Positions 11,100 through 57,061 of a stretch of 64,000 bases of DNA are shown here, one piece after another. The notes beneath the pieces are model-generated. The model had not been told where the DNA came from and searched no databases. It saw only the letters and a list, made by a program, of their open reading frames with translations. Every line of letters starts with the position of its first letter. Position 1 is the first letter of the stretch. A program made the position numbers and the translations under genes. Origin of the DNA: Molossus alvarezi (Eukaryota; Chordata; Mammalia; Chiroptera; Molossidae); NCBI GenBank assembly GCA_037176705.1, contig CM073887.1, forward strand, positions 24,865,501 to 24,929,500, written 5' to 3'.

Positions 11100-13240
11100 A
11101 ACACAGCAGATGTGAAAAAGAAACAAATAGAAATTATACTGATGAAAATGGCAATAACCCATCTATACTACTTTCAACAACAAAAATAAATAAAAAAAGA
11201 GAAAATTGCAATAACCAAAAAAGTTGAAAGCAGTAAATGGATTTAACAGTAGATTAAGTATAGCCGAAGAAAGAATAAGAAACTAGAAAACATCTCAGAA
11301 GAAAATATCTAGACTGGAACTTGAAAAGACTAAAAGATGGAACAAATAGAAGAGAAAGAGACCTGGAGGATACAGCTAAGCTAGTGCTTAGATGAAAATT
11401 TGTGACCTTAAATGTATATATGAGAAATAAAGAATGGCTGAAAATTAATGAGCAAATACGTACCTCAAGAAACTAGACTAAGAAGAACAAAATGTAGAGA
11501 AAGCAGAAGGAAGGAAATAGTAATAGAAGAACAGAAATGAATGAAAAAGAAAATAGGGGATCCGTAAAATGAGAAGTTGGTTTTATGAAAATGCCAATAA
11601 AATGATAAACCTTTTGCAATATAATTCAAAAGAGTAGGCACAAATGATTCATCTAAGGAATAAAATAGAGGAATTCACTATGAGTCCTACAGACATAATA
11701 AGAGGATATTATAAGTAACTGTGTCAATAACTGAAAATTTAAACAAAAACACAGTACATTTCTTGAAAAACACAATATACCAAAACTGACAGAAGAAAAA
11801 TAAATCTGAATAATTCTATAGCTGTTAAATAAATTTAATGTATTTCACACAAAAACAAGATAAATGAACAAACAATAACAACAAAAACTGCAGGCTCAGA
11901 AGGTGGCATTAGTAAATTCTACCAAAGGAAAGAAAATTTATAGGGCGATTTAACTTCTGAATGTAGATACAGAAATTCTAAACAAAATATTAGTAAATAA
12001 AATTTAGCAATATATAAAAAGTTTAATACATCCAGACTAATTTGGATATATTCTAAAAATGCAAGATTGTCTTGAAACTGAAATTGATTATCGTAATCAC
12101 CAGTGTTTACTCACAGGGTAAAGAAGGAAATTCATGGTATTAATAGAGACAGGAAGAAAAAAAAGAAGTTGATAAAGTCAATATTCAGTAATCAAGAAAA
12201 TGAAATAAAGGTATAAGGGTTGGAAGAAAGAAATAAAATCATCATCCAGATGGTGATATGATTGTATGCATAGAAAAAAAAATTAAATCTACAAACTGTG
12301 GAATTACTAAATTAGTTCAGCAGGGTTGCTCAATGCATGGTAAATATATAAAATGTAATTCAATTTATACACATAGTATGTAACATTTACATACACTGTA
12401 CTATTTTCAAAGCTCAAAAGTATCAAATGCCTAGGAATATATCTCACAAAATATACTCAAGACCTCTATGAAGAAAACCAGAAGATATTATTGTGATAAA
12501 TTAAAGAAGTCTGAAATAAGTGGAAAGATATATCATGCTCAAGGATTGGGAGATTTAATATTGTAATGATGTCAACAAGTCCCAAATCGATCTACAGATT
12601 CATGGTATTGTCAACTAAAATAAATAGGTTTTGTTTTTGAAACTGATAAGCTGATTCTGTAATTTATAAGAATAGGGCCCAGACTAAGACTCACTTGAGG
12701 AAGACAAGAAGGAAGGACTTAGGCTCCCGGATATTAAGATATATATTTATATAGTGTATTACTGGTACAAGGATAGACAGACAGACATTAACTCAGAATA
12801 GAGAGTGCTGAAACAGACCCCTATGAGGACACGTGGTTGTTGGCAAAGGCAATATTGTTGATTATTTCTTCCAAATAATCTTTTTAAAAATGGCGCTGGG
12901 TCAGTTGGATACCCATATTGGGAAAAAAAAAAAGAATACTGCCTGTTACCTTAATATTAATCCCAGGTGGATTATAGACCTCAAAGTGAAAGGTAAAGCA
13001 ATCAAGATTTTAGAAAATAATAAAAAGAATAATGTAGGAAAGATTTTTTTTTTAGGCAGGCCACAGAAATAACCATTTAAAACCAACATAGAAAATGTAA
13101 GAACTTGTGTTTCTCAAAAGATTCCACTAAGAAAGTGAGAAGGTAAACCACAGAGCGGATGAAGATATTTGTAACACATCTATCTTCCATTTCCAGATGA
13201 TATAAAGAGCCCCTGTAACTTAATAATTGTAATAATAATT
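11100..13240 (+). mobile_element. L1 ORF2 remains, sense, heavily decayed
   Basis: Contains L1-like segments in order: the reverse-transcriptase start region near 11,440-11,640, ACTCAAGACCTCTATGAAGA near 12,460, and the C-terminal part with the TACTGGTACAAGGATAGACA motif near 12,760. There are many stops and indels. No intact frame remains. Confidence 0.75.
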
Positions 13241-13242
13241 AC

Positions 13243-13850
13243 GGCCTCATTTCCCATAACGTTTCAGTCAATGATAGACCTCTTGTGTGATGGTGGTCTC
13301 ATAAGATTATAATGGAGTTGAAAATTCCTGTCACCTGGTGTCATCCTAATGTCATAGCGAAAAACGATACTCACGTGTTTGGTGACGCTGGTGTAACCAA
13401 ACCTACTGTGCTGCCAGTTGTGTAAAAGTGTGGAACGTACAGTTATGTCCAGTACAAAATACTTGATGATGATAATAAACGGCTATGTTCCTGGTTTACG
13501 CATTACCAAGACTCAACTTTTTATTGTTATTTTAGAGTGTCCTCTTTCCATTGATTAAAACAAAGTGCTCTGTGAAGCAGTGTGCTGGTATCCCAGCAGC
13601 GGCCTTGGACAGCTCGTGTTCACCGTGTCTCTTGACAGCATCGTTTTCTCTTGTGCTTGATTTAACCTCGCGTTGTTTTGTACAGTGACATGCTGTACAG
13701 GCTTGCAGCCTGGGAGCAGTGGGCTAGACCACGTCTCCTGGGTGTGTAGTCGCCTGTACCATCCAGGGTTGTGTTAAGTGCACTACTCAGTGATGTTCGC
13801 ATAGCAACGAAATTGCCTGCTGACGATTGTGAAATTATAGTTTATCTATA
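13243..13850. mobile_element. Ancient DNA transposon fossil (MER-type)
   Basis: Text such as GTCTCATAAGATTATAATGG, ACATGCTGTACAGGCTTGCA and ATGATGTTCGCATAGCAACG is that of a well-known mammalian non-autonomous DNA transposon. I do not name the subfamily with confidence. Confidence 0.6.
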
Positions 13851-13958
13851 CTATAAAATGCCGGGTTCACTGGAAAAAACCCAGAAATGTCTTTATATAC
13901 GGATATAGAAAGACAAGAAACTATATTTTTAGATGAGAAATGAAAAGCCAGTTATCTA

Positions 13959-14225
13959 TTTTTTTTTTATCCTCACCCGAGGACATTTTTCCATGTTTTT
14001 GTTCAGATAGAGTGGGAGGAAGAGAGAGGAAGAGAGAGAGAGAAACATCAAGGTGAAAGAAAGGGACATATCAAGTGGCTGCCCCCACACGGCCCTGACC
14101 CAAACGGGGCCGTCAGGGGCTGGGGACAAACTGCAACCGAGGTACGTACCCTTAGCGGGAACTGAACCCGGGTCTCTCTGGACCGCAGGCCGACGCTCTA
14201 ACCGCTGAGCCAAACCGGTCAGGAC
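13959..14225 (-). mobile_element. Ves-type SINE, subfamily A
   Basis: Full-length copy with a small internal CGGGGCCGTCAGGG duplication near 14,105. Flanked by AAAAAGCCARTTATCTA on both sides. Confidence 0.85.
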
Positions 14226-15212
14226 AAAAAGCCAATTATCTAATGAAGATAGGAGGGGAGGCAAAGCTGTGACATTGGTGTGGCCACAAGTCTGGCTGCA
14301 ACAGCAATTACATTCCCAGACTCAGTGTGTATTAATGTTAGCAATGCTTTCATTCTTTGTGCCTGTAAGTTATATAACCTAGAACTTTATAACCTCTCAG
14401 ATTCTGTGGGAACCTAGGAAGGTGGGGATTAGTTTTACTCACAAAAATTTTTGTTCTTGGAGTTAAATTAAAAATATATATATATATATATTTATTTATT
14501 TATTTTTTGTACAGTTAGTGCAGTGATGAAACACAGACAGGAGTACAGAAACAAGGAATGAGAAAGCGGAATGGAGCTTCAGGAGGATGTAGGTCCCAGA
14601 AGGCGGGCAGAGAGGAAGTGTCGGATTGATGGGCGAAAGGATTAGCAGTTGTGGAAAGTGTGCAGACAGCTTTCTTTCCCCCACTTTTATCTGAACAGCC
14701 CAGCCAGATGCAGGTACTGCTTTCTGCTTTACTTCTTTGCAGAAAGAGAAGGTTCTGATGGTCTGATGGTCCCTCAGCCCAGCAAACCACCTTGCTCTGC
14801 CTGGAGTCCTGCCTGCCGGGGCAGGTGCCAGACAAGCTGACAGAGAATGGGACCTTTATTCCACGGTCAAAGAGCATGTACTCCTGGAGCGGCACTTAGT
14901 GAGGAGTGGTCCAATAAAAGCGGCAGTATGGCTCTGAAGTCTCCAACTCACAGGGGACGTCAGGCAGGGAAGAGGCAGCTTAAATATAAGAAGGTTTGAC
15001 ATGCAGGAGCAGGTGATTGTAAATTGGTATGGTTAAGTTTAGCCCTTTTTTTTAAGCTGCTTGTTCATTCTCCCATTCATTCATTTATTCATTCTTTCAA
15101 CCCATGTTGATTGAGTCCTGCTGTGTACTCCCAGATGGTATTGTGCTTTTAAGTCACTGCACAGTGGCAGGGTATCTCTATTAGTGCTGCTGAATGGGAA
15201 AGGGAATGAATT
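14226..15212. other. TLR2 intron, unassigned
   Basis: Holds a short (TA)n tract at 14,471-14,491. No exon or gene is supported; human-like TLR2 exon 2 was looked for and not found. Confidence 0.45.
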
Positions 15213-15433
15213 TTTTTTTTTAAATCCTCACCTAAGGGTCCCCCACCCCTGCCATTTATCTTCAGATAGAGTGGGAGGGAGGGAGGAAGAGAGAGAGAAA
15301 CATCAATAACTGGTTACCTCTCCCACAACCCTGAACAGGACCGCGGACAGTACATGCCCTTGATCAGAATCGAACCCATGACTCTTTGGTCCGGGGACCA
15401 ATGCTCTACCCACTGAGCCAAACCGGCCAGGGC
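15213..15433 (-). mobile_element. Ves-type SINE, subfamily A variant
   Basis: AAATCCTCACCTAAGG tail and CCAAACCGGCCAGGGC head. Ends about 240 bp before the TLR2 coding exon. Confidence 0.8.
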
Positions 15434-15526
15434 AGGAATTAATTTTTTATTTTTATATTACTTAATTAATTTTACAATTAATTTTTATTCATACATTTCA
15501 TTTGCCTCTTGGTAATTTCCTGGTAG

Positions 15527-15528
<2 letters not shown>

Positions 15529-15560
<32 letters not shown>
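15529..15560. repeat. (GT)n microsatellite
   Basis: About 16 GT units followed by a G run, just upstream of the TLR2 coding exon acceptor. Confidence 0.9.
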
Positions 15561-15561
<1 letters not shown>

Positions 15562-15692
15562 GGGGGGGGGTGGTGCATGTATGCTGTGTGTTACACTTTG
15601 GAAAACGTTTCTCAAGAACTAGAATTACAGTATACTGTCAAACACAATCACTCATTTGAGCCTGTTTTATTTGTAGGTTGAATCACGGGATG

Positions 15693-18047
15693 ATGCCACG
15701 TGCTTTGTGGACAGTGTGGGTCTTGGGGGCTGTAATCAGCCTGTTCAAGGAGGGGGCCCCTGCTCAGGCTTCTCCTCTGGCTTGTGACCCCACTGGTGTC
15801 TGCGATGGCCACTCCAGATCTTTACTCTCCATCCCCTCAGGGCTCACGGCAACTGTGAAAAGCCTTGACCTGTCCAACAACAAGATCGCCTATGTCAGCA
15901 ACAGTGACCTGCAGACATGTGTGAACCTCAAGGCTCTGAGGTTGGAATCTAATAAAATTGACACCATAGAGGAAGACTCCTTTTTCTCCCTGGGGAGTCT
16001 TGAACATTTGGACTTATCGTATAATCACTTACCTCACTTATCATCCTCCTGGTTCAGGTCCCTTGCTTCCTTGAAATTCTTAAACTTATTGGGAAATTCT
16101 TATACAACACTTGGGAAAACATCTCTTTTTTCTCATCTCACCAACTTGCGAATCCTGAAAGTAGGAAATAGTTACCACTTCACTGAAATTCAGGAAAAGG
16201 ATTTTGCTGGACTAACTTCTCTTGAGGAACTTGAGATTAATGCTCCCAATCTCCGGAAGTATAATCCAAAGAGTTTGAAGTCAATTCAGAACATCCGCCA
16301 TCTGATCCTTCATTTAAGTCAGCCTGCGTTCCTGCTGGAGATTTTTGTAGATGTTTTAAGTTCCTTGGAGCATTTGGAACTGAGAGATACTCATTTGGAC
16401 ACTCTCCATTTTTCAGAAGTATCTATCAATGAAACCAAGACAATTAAAAAGTTGACATTTAGAAATGTGGAAATCACCGATGAAAGTTTTAACGAAATGG
16501 TGAAACTGTTGCATTATGTTTCTGAAATGTTAGATGTGGAGTTTGATCAATGCACCCTCAACGGAATTGGGGCTTTTTACATATCTGATATGGCTGCAGT
16601 TGAAGATCTGAGAAAGGTGGAGACATTAACAATACGGAAGTTATATATCCCACATTTTTATTCATTTAATGATCTGAGCAGTTTATATTTATTTACAGGA
16701 ACTGTTAAAAGAGTCACAATAGAAAGCAGTAACGTTTTCCTCGTTCCTTGTTCACTTTCGCAATATTTAAAATCATTAGAATATTTGGATCTCAATGGCA
16801 ATTTAATGGTTGAAGACTTACTGAGAAACTCAGCCTGCAAGGATGCCTGGCCCTCCCTGCAAACCTTAATTTTAAGGCAAAATCATTTGACATCATTAGA
16901 AAAAACTGGAGAAATTTTGCTTACTCTGGAAAACCTGACTAATCTTGATATCAGTAAGAATAATTTTCATCCTATATCTAAAACTTGTCAGTGGCCGGCG
17001 AAGATGAAACATTTGAACTTATCCAGCACAAGAATACAGAGTTTAACTGAATGCATTCCCCAGACACTGGAAATTTTAGATGTTAGCAATAACAGTCTCA
17101 GTTCGTTTTCTTTGACTATGCCACAGCTCAGAGAGCTCTATATTTCTGGAAATAAGTTGAAGGCGCTACCAGATGCCTCCTTCTTGCCCATGCTACTAGT
17201 CATGAGAATCAGCAGAAATACAATCAATGGGTTCTCCAAGGAGCAACTTGATTCCTTTAAAAAACTGAAGACTTTGGAAGCTGGCAGCAACAATTTCATT
17301 TGCTCCTGTGAATTCCTGTCCTTCACTCAGGAGCAGCGGGCACTGGCCCAGATCCTGGTGGGCTGGCCAGAAAACTACCTGTGTGATTCCCCACCCCACG
17401 TGCGGGGCCGGCGGGTTCAGGACACCCGTCTCTCGGTTTCGGAGTGCCACAGGGAGGCTCTGGTGGCTGCCACGTGCTGTGTCCTTTTCCTGTTGATCTT
17501 GCTCACTGGGGTTCTGTGCCACCACTTCCATGGGCTGTGGTACCTGAGAATGATGTGGGCCTGGCTCCAGGCCAAAAGGAAGCCCAGGAGAGCTCCCCAG
17601 AGGGACTTGTGCTATGACGCCTTTGTGTCCTACAGTGAGCAGGACTCCCACTGGGTGGAGAGCCTTATGGTCCAGGAGCTGGAGCACTTCAACCCCCCCT
17701 TCAAACTGTGTCTTCATAAACGGGACTTTATTCCTGGCAAATGGATTATTGACAATATCATTGACTCCATCGAAAAGAGCCACAAAACCATTTTCGTGCT
17801 TTCCGAGAACTTTGTGAAGAGCGAGTGGTGCAAGTACGAGCTGGACTTCTCCCACTTCCGGCTCTTCGACGAGAACAACGACGCCGCCATCCTCGTCCTC
17901 CTGGAGCCCATCGAAAGGAAGGCCATTCCCCAGCGCTTCTGTAAGCTGCGCAAGGTGATGAACACCAGGACCTACCTGGAGTGGCCCACCGACGAAGCGC
18001 TGCAGGGCAACTTTTGGTTCAATCTGAGAGCCGCAATCAAGTCCTAG
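15693..18047 (+). CDS. TLR2: Toll-like receptor 2, intact single coding exon
   Basis: Encodes a 784-residue type I membrane receptor, the length of human TLR2. The family senses bacterial lipoproteins as a heterodimer with TLR1 or TLR6 and signals through MyD88/TIRAP. The protein shows a hydrophobic signal peptide (about 1-20), a run of leucine-rich repeats (about 50-520), a cysteine-rich LRR cap (CSCEF ... YLCDS ... SECH), one membrane helix near 589-610, and a TIR domain (about 639-782). TIR box 1 is YDAFVSYS, box 2 is RDFIPGK with the signalling-critical proline at residue 681, and box 3 is FWFNL. Two ATGs stand side by side (15,690 and 15,693); the second aligns with the known start MP.. 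and gives exactly 784 residues. An upstream in-frame TTG is not used. A splice acceptor (TTTGTAG) ends at 15,676, so the exon begins at 15,677. There is no frameshift or stop. Compared with remembered human TLR2, one residue is gained near the N-terminus and one lost mid-ectodomain. Confidence 0.98.
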   Translation: MPRALWTVWVLGAVISLFKEGAPAQASPLACDPTGVCDGHSRSLLSIPSGLTATVKSLDLSNNKIAYVSNSDLQTCVNLKALRLESNKIDTIEEDSFFSLGSLEHLDLSYNHLPHLSSSWFRSLASLKFLNLLGNSYTTLGKTSLFSHLTNLRILKVGNSYHFTEIQEKDFAGLTSLEELEINAPNLRKYNPKSLKSIQNIRHLILHLSQPAFLLEIFVDVLSSLEHLELRDTHLDTLHFSEVSINETKTIKKLTFRNVEITDESFNEMVKLLHYVSEMLDVEFDQCTLNGIGAFYISDMAAVEDLRKVETLTIRKLYIPHFYSFNDLSSLYLFTGTVKRVTIESSNVFLVPCSLSQYLKSLEYLDLNGNLMVEDLLRNSACKDAWPSLQTLILRQNHLTSLEKTGEILLTLENLTNLDISKNNFHPISKTCQWPAKMKHLNLSSTRIQSLTECIPQTLEILDVSNNSLSSFSLTMPQLRELYISGNKLKALPDASFLPMLLVMRISRNTINGFSKEQLDSFKKLKTLEAGSNNFICSCEFLSFTQEQRALAQILVGWPENYLCDSPPHVRGRRVQDTRLSVSECHREALVAATCCVLFLLILLTGVLCHHFHGLWYLRMMWAWLQAKRKPRRAPQRDLCYDAFVSYSEQDSHWVESLMVQELEHFNPPFKLCLHKRDFIPGKWIIDNIIDSIEKSHKTIFVLSENFVKSEWCKYELDFSHFRLFDENNDAAILVLLEPIERKAIPQRFCKLRKVMNTRTYLEWPTDEALQGNFWFNLRAAIKS

Positions 18048-18720
18048 GGCCCTTCCTGCAAGGCCAGCCTTGGGCCAGTGGTGGCCTTTCTATCACGAGT
18101 CGTAACTAAGTCCTTTCTGACCCAAGTCTATGTGAACTACGCGAGGACTCGTTTACTAAAACCACTGAAACTGTTCGAGCATTATCTAGAGTGCTGTTTT
18201 ATAAAAACTGCTACCCATTTGAAACAAAAACAGCTTTGGGTTTTGCTTTATCCTAGGAGGTCATCATAATCGGAGGCAGTTACTGATATGGGAATGGTTT
18301 AGTTCAGTAGGAAATGGCACCGATGAACAGAAGATTTCAAATGAGTGAGGGGTCAGCTCCCTAGCAGACGCTTCCACGGCCACAGAGGCGTACACCGTCC
18401 CCCCCAGCTGCCTCGTCTGCTTCGGCCGCTCTCGTGGTCAAAAGGGCAAAATGTGTGGGTCACTCAGCCCCGACATTACTAGTCCTAGAAAAGTAGTGTT
18501 GTGTGCCCCCATCAAACTTTATAGGATACAAAATACCTGAAGAATGGTGTGTTTTCATGTGAACTGGGTCTGTCTGTCTGTCTGTCCGTCCGGGTATTTG
18601 GTAGGTTCCTCTAGCCATAATTACTTGAGTGAGGGTACCTAACACAAGGTACAGTAAATTGTGTTTTTCAATGAAAATCCAACTATTAAAGTAAATAAAA
18701 TCCTCACTTTAGAAGACTTT
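18048..18720 (+). other. TLR2: TLR2 3' untranslated region with polyadenylation signal
   Basis: Sequence after the TLR2 stop has no coding potential. An AATAAA at 18,694-18,699 lies about 650 nt downstream of the stop, a sensible 3' UTR length for TLR2. It also holds a short TGTC run (about 18,571-18,589). The exact cleavage point is not visible. Confidence 0.6.
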
Positions 18721-19194
18721 GAAAGAAGCCTTCCATATCTCTGACTCATCTGCCTCCAGCCTTTAACTCCATGTGAAGTTCTCACTTGGATCGAGTTACT
18801 CTGGCTGTCGGTCTCCATCTTCTGGTCTGTCACCCTGCATCTCAGTGCAGTCTTCTTCTTTGCAAAGTCTTGTTTCTGGTGCTATACAGGCCTCCTTTGT
18901 TTTCCTTCTGAAAATGTATAATAGTACCTATGAGCTAAATATATTTGTAAACAAGTATAAACCCAGACATTCTTCATGACAATTATTTGGTACACAATCA
19001 TTTAAAAGACAGACAACACTTCCATACATTCATTTTTGTAATGCAGATTTAGTCATACATTAAATTGAATGCAATTAATGCTATTGACTGAGTTGGTGTG
19101 ACTGTCTTCTGAAGCTGGGGACCCTGTGTGAAAGGAAGTGAACTTCCTCTGACCCTGCTCAGTTCTCAGCCAAAACTGGGTTTGTGTGGTTGAT

Positions 19195-19375
19195 TGAGCT
19201 CTGGAGTCAGAAAGTCCTGGTTAGTAGATATGTATCACTGGCCAAGTTACTTCACTGACCCCAAATATTTTCCTGTCCTTAAAGCGGGGATAATAATATC
19301 GAGATCACAGGGTGTGATGTAGATGTTAATGCAGTAATGTACCTAACCCACTGAGCACATGCACCTTGGTCACCG
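19195..19375 (+). repeat. MIR SINE fragment
   Basis: GAGCTCTGGAGTCAGAAAGT, then GGCCAAGTTACTTCACTGAC and GCGGGGATAATAATA follow the MIR order. Confidence 0.75.
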
Positions 19376-20589
19376 TTCCTTCAGGAGGGGTGAGGCGGGT
19401 GAGAGGCCCCAGCCTGTGGGAATGGGAACCATGGGGTGCTTGAGTGGGGGGACAAGGATGCTTGTAGTAGATGTTAGCTGTTATCATTTTCCAAGAAGTA
19501 ATCTGTCTCCTTGCGTATTATGATTGGCAAATGGATATTTTTCTGTTACGGGTACTAGCAGGGATATAAGAGGTCCTGTTGTTTGAAGAAAAATAGCCCA
19601 AAGAAATAAGCTCATTAGGTGCATAACCGGCCGTAGTCCTCGGAACGCTCACATAATATTTCTTCTCTTTCATACAAATCCTGGGAGAGTGTTATGAAGG
19701 AAACAGTAGCCAACATAAAAAACATGGAAAAGTTCAGGAGAAAGAAACCTGAGGAGATGCTGCAGAAGCCAAACACAGTAATGGGCTTTTTGCTTTTCTT
19801 CTTTATTTCCTACAGTGAGCTCAGTGTTGATTATCATGAGCACTAAGCACATTTAACATCTGTAGATTGAGTTGCAATAATTTACACAGCAATAGAAAGA
19901 GCTTCATAGTTAACTGAGAGATTTAAAGTAATATTGAAAAAATAATCTTTATTTTCCTCATTGCAAAAGTTAAACAAACATGGTCACTGTAGAAATTTTG
20001 GAAAAGAGATAAGATTATGTAAAAGAACATAAGAATCAGTTCTTACCCTTTTAAGAACTCTCTTTGGATAACCACAGATAACTGTGTAGAGTACAGGTCT
20101 CCAATATTTTATACGTATATAACTCCAAAAATTGGGATTTAGTTTTAAATCTTTATTTTTTTCTGAGATTGTTTAGCTCCTTTTATCTAACATATTTCTG
20201 AACTCTGAGGGTCATTCAGAATTCCAAGCAAATTCACACTCGCCCAGGAGTCTAAATTGTTTTAAAAGCCGCCCTCATGCACCTGTCCACTGAAAATGAG
20301 TGGCAAATACATCAGAGGTCAATACAAAGGCTCCTCCTTTTCCAGAAGAAAAATGAATTTTTATCCAACTGTGAACTCTTTTAGTTGTCAACTTATTTTA
20401 TCTCTTTAACGCTTGCCTGTGCCTGGTATGTAGTAAGTATTGAATTGCTGAAGTGCTTGCTGAATAGTGAAATAAACCAGAGTTTAATCTTCTAGTAATC
20501 TGGATGGTGAACCAATCATAACACCGAAGCATTGGTCAGTTTCACGATGGAATATTACCAACAGGTAGAAATCTTAGTGTGAGTTTTCT

Positions 20590-20700
20590 TTGTCTGTATA
20601 TGTGTGTATGTGTGTATGTCTGTGTGCGTATGTGTGTGTGTGTGTGTGTCTATGTGTGCATATGTATGTGTGTGTGTATGTGTGTGTGTGTGTGTGCATG
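20590..20700. repeat. (TG)n-rich low-complexity tract
   Basis: Alternating TG with interrupting TA and TC units, between the two genes. Confidence 0.9.
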
Positions 20701-21197
20701 CAGAGTGGCACAAGAGAAGAGACTGATCCTCAGCCCCTGGATGGCTGAGTGTGTTTGGCAGGCCCAGGCAATGTGGCGTAGCTCTGGCCCATTGAATGGA
20801 CAGTGGCACCTAGTGCTAGAGATTTCGGGAGTAATCTGTTTCTATGGAAGGGCTTTGTGGTGCCAAAGTGGCCAGGTGGTCACAAGCACAAAGAGGAGAA
20901 AAGACCATATTCTTAAACCACAGATTACTTAACAACTCTGCCGACTTCTTCGAAGACGTTGAACTGAGCAGAAGGTATAGTTATCACTAAATGTTCTGCG
21001 GGAGAACAAACCTCTGATCATTATCAGCCAAATTAGAGGTGGGATGGCTGTGGGGATTGGTAACAAACGTGTCGCTGTGTGGATCAGAAAACAGTTGTAA
21101 CGGGAAAGATGCCAAGCATACTTCATTTGTTTATTTCGCTGTTTGGTTCTTTAAATTCTCTCCACATAGACAAATTGCTTTATGTAGACCACCAAAT

Positions 21198-21203
21198 TTT
21201 ATT
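21198..21203 (-). promoter_or_regulatory. RNF175: Candidate RNF175 polyadenylation signal
   Basis: AATAAA on the minus strand lies about 134 nt downstream of the RNF175 stop codon. A short 3' UTR is inferred; longer forms cannot be ruled out. Confidence 0.5.
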
Positions 21204-21336
21204 CAATTTTCTAAACTCTCAGAATCACCTCTAAAATTAAAGAAAAAAAAAAAAAGAATATCAGTAGTAAATATAGGCTGAAGGATTTGAAAATATGTCA
21301 ACATGCAATACATTGCTCTGGGGTCAGTCTGCTGTG

Positions 21337-54509
<33,173 letters not shown>

Positions 54510-54840
54510 GCCTGTGCCGCGCAGCGCCGGCTCCGAGGGTCCCCGCGAGTCCGCAGAGGGGACGCCGTTCGCACGCAGGAGCCACGAGCGGAGCGGAGCC
54601 CGCGGCGCCCCGGCCGGCGGCCCCGCCCCGGGCTGCGCGGTACCCGCGCGGGGAGCCTCCGGGCGCGCCCGCTCCTGCGCCCTCCGCCCGCTCCGGCCTC
54701 CTCCAGAAAAGGGGAGCTGGAGGCCACCGGCACGACTGATGAGACCCGTGGGGTCAAGGACCCCTCCGTGGTGAAGCAGTTGTCAGCCATCATCGCTAAT
54801 AAGACGTCCTGGCGCTGGGCCGGAACCAGCGTTTCTGTTG

Positions 54841-55599
54841 CCAGGTGACAGGCCTGCAGGGGGGCAAGGAGGTCGGTAGGCAGAGATGTGGGGAGCAGGG
54901 AGAAAGAAATGGAGGGGAGAGAGGGAGGGAGGAAGAGAGGAAGGGTGATCGTTTTCTTCTCAGCTCTCTGCCCCCAGAAGCATTTATCAGAAGGCGGTGG
55001 TCCAAATGCGTGGAGGTTGAACCTCTGCGCACCCGGCTTGTGTTCCTCTCCCTGGGCCTACTGCGCCTGTTCCCTTAGTCACCTGCAGTTTTAATCTCGG
55101 GGAACAGTTCCCTAAAGGCCAACTTGACCCTTCCAAAGATGACAAAGGGGAGAAACTCCGCGGTGGGGAGAGAATGCAGACCCTCTTGCCCCCCCCCCCC
55201 CCCCCCCCCCGCTGCTGCCGGACCCTGCACTTTATCCTGGGAAATCACCCACAACTTGCCTTTGTCCCCTCCACTTTCAGGGAACCTCTCCTGCCCCTCA
55301 GCCTCAGGCCCAAGTCTGGACTCGTGGCTGGGAACAGGCTGGACCACTGGGGCAAGCTGTTAGGAATACTTGGGTATTCATTTAGGTCACTGGACAAAGA
55401 AGGAACACACAGTTGGATAGTCCGACTTACAAAATACGGCTAACTTCATTCCAGTTTGTGATGAAGTTTTCAACACCTACAAGAAAATACCAGTGGAGGT
55501 TGACCAACAGATGGACACATCCCCGCCATTGTAGAACTAACAGCCCAGCAGGGCTGTAGTGACAAACATCAGTGGTAAGTACTTCCTACTCCAGGTACT
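54841..55599. other. Region upstream of RNF175
   Basis: Contains a GGGA-rich stretch (54,900-54,950) and a run of 22 C at 55,189-55,210. No gene supported. Confidence 0.5.
55189..55210. repeat. Poly(C) tract, 22 bases
   Basis: Uninterrupted C run; the minus strand is a G run. Confidence 0.95.
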
Positions 55600-55810
55600 T
55601 TCCCTGTGTTAACTCATTCAGTCCTCATAACCACCCCAGGAAGCAGATGGTGTTATTATCTCCGTTTCACACAGGAGAACACTGAAGCACAGAGAGCTGC
55701 AGAAACATGTCCACGTTTCAAAACTAGTAGGTGGTGCAGTGGGAACTTGAACCCAGAGAAGACTGACTCCGTGGTCTGTGCTCTTAACCACTCAAGGAAG
55801 GAGCTGCACA
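55600..55810 (-). repeat. MIR SINE fragment, antisense
   Basis: TTAACTCATTCAGTCCTCAT, TGTTATTATCTCCGTTTCAC and GAACTTGAACCCAGAGAAG are the reverse complement of MIR text. Confidence 0.75.
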
Positions 55811-56583
55811 GGCCATCAGGGACCAGATCAAGAAGGTCTATGTAAATCATTAACAGTCTGGACTGTAGCCTAAGGAGAATGGGAAGTCATTACAGAGTGG
55901 TAAGCAAGAAAATGACATTGCTAGACTTGCCTTTCGACTTGAACGGTGGGGAGGGATGCTCAACTATGACCCAAGACAGGGAGACCAGTTAGAAAGCTAC
56001 TACTGTAGTTCCAGTATGTCAATGTGTGCAGGGATGGAGTGGAGCAGAGATGGAGGGATACGGATGGAGCCGAGTGATTTAGGTGATAGAATCTGTAAGA
56101 CTTAGCTGATCTCCAAGGATGGTGCCCAGGTGTGTGTCTTGAGCAGCCTGGCATTTGGGCACATGGTGCTGTTATCCCTAAAGATGGGAATATTGGGAGA
56201 ACAGCTGATTTGGGGAAACTAAGATAATGAGTTCATTTGGACCTGTTGCCTCCCTACCCAGCTTCTGGTCTGTCTTCATGGGGCAAAGGCCGCTTTTTCT
56301 CTCTAGGCCAGGATGTCCTCAAATTCTATATTTTTTGTCACAAGAGTGCCTGTTAAATATGTTAAATTCTTTATTGCAAAGTGGCTTCCTGCAGACTTGC
56401 TACCCACTCCCTGATTGTCGCCCCTTGCTTCACTGCCCTTCAGAGGACAACCAAACTACCTTGGGCTGATGGTGCCACCTAATGGTTAGATCTTGCAGAA
56501 GTCCTCTTTTTTTCCTTTGCAAAGGATCTTTTTCAAGAAACTTTCTTTTTTCAATTTACTCCTTTCCTCTTTTTGCACATATT
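55811..56583. other. Intergenic, unassigned
   Basis: No gene or clear repeat recognized. Confidence 0.45.
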
Positions 56584-56795
56584 AAAAAAATTTTTTTTAA
56601 ATTGATTTTAGAGAGAGAGGAAGGGAGAGGAAGAGAGAGATAGAAACATTGATGAGAGAGAACATTGGCCGCCTCCTGCATGCCCCCCATTGGGAATTTG
56701 GCCCACAACCTGGGCATGTACCCTGATCAGGAATCGAATCGGTGACCTCTTGGTGCATGGGTTGACGCTCAACCACTGAGCCACACTGGCCGGGC
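56584..56795 (-). mobile_element. Ves-type SINE, subfamily B
   Basis: TTAAATTGATTTTAGAGAGA tail and GAGCCACACTGGCCGGGC head. Directly followed by a subfamily A copy. Confidence 0.85.
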
Positions 56796-56806
56796 TTCTC
56801 ATGTAT

Positions 56807-57061
56807 TTTTTTTTTTTTTTTTATCCTCACCCGAGGACATTTTTCCATTATTTGTTCAGGTAGAGTGGGAGGGAGAGAGACGAACAGAGAGAGAGAGAGA
56901 AACATCGACGTGAAAGGGACAGATCGAGTGGCTGCCACCCGCACGACCGACCAGGGCCAGGGACAAACCGCAACCGAGGTACGCGCCCTTAGTGGGAACC
57001 GAACCCGGGTCTCTCTGGACCGCAGGCCGACGCTCTAACCGCTGAGCCAAACCGGCCAGGA
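56807..57061 (-). mobile_element. Ves-type SINE, subfamily A
   Basis: Full-length. YCTCATGTATTTTT flanks both sides. Confidence 0.88.

Larger units (their letters stand above)
18721..21197. other. Intergenic region between converging TLR2 and RNF175
   Basis: No gene is supported here. It contains a sense MIR copy (about 19,195-19,375), a (TG)n tract (about 20,590-20,700) and otherwise unassigned AT-rich sequence. Open frames over the TG tract are low-complexity artefacts. Confidence 0.7.

Noticed and set aside
15678..15692. Upstream start of the TLR2 frame at 15,678
   Set aside because: That codon is TTG and lies one base after the splice acceptor; the ATG at 15,693 matches the family start.
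17196..17855. 219-residue open frame antisense to the TLR2 TIR region
   Set aside because: It is a shadow of the conserved TLR2 coding strand; no homology or separate promoter is visible.
20555..20932. Cys/Val/Tyr-rich open frames over the TG tract
   Set aside because: Low-complexity microsatellite translation.
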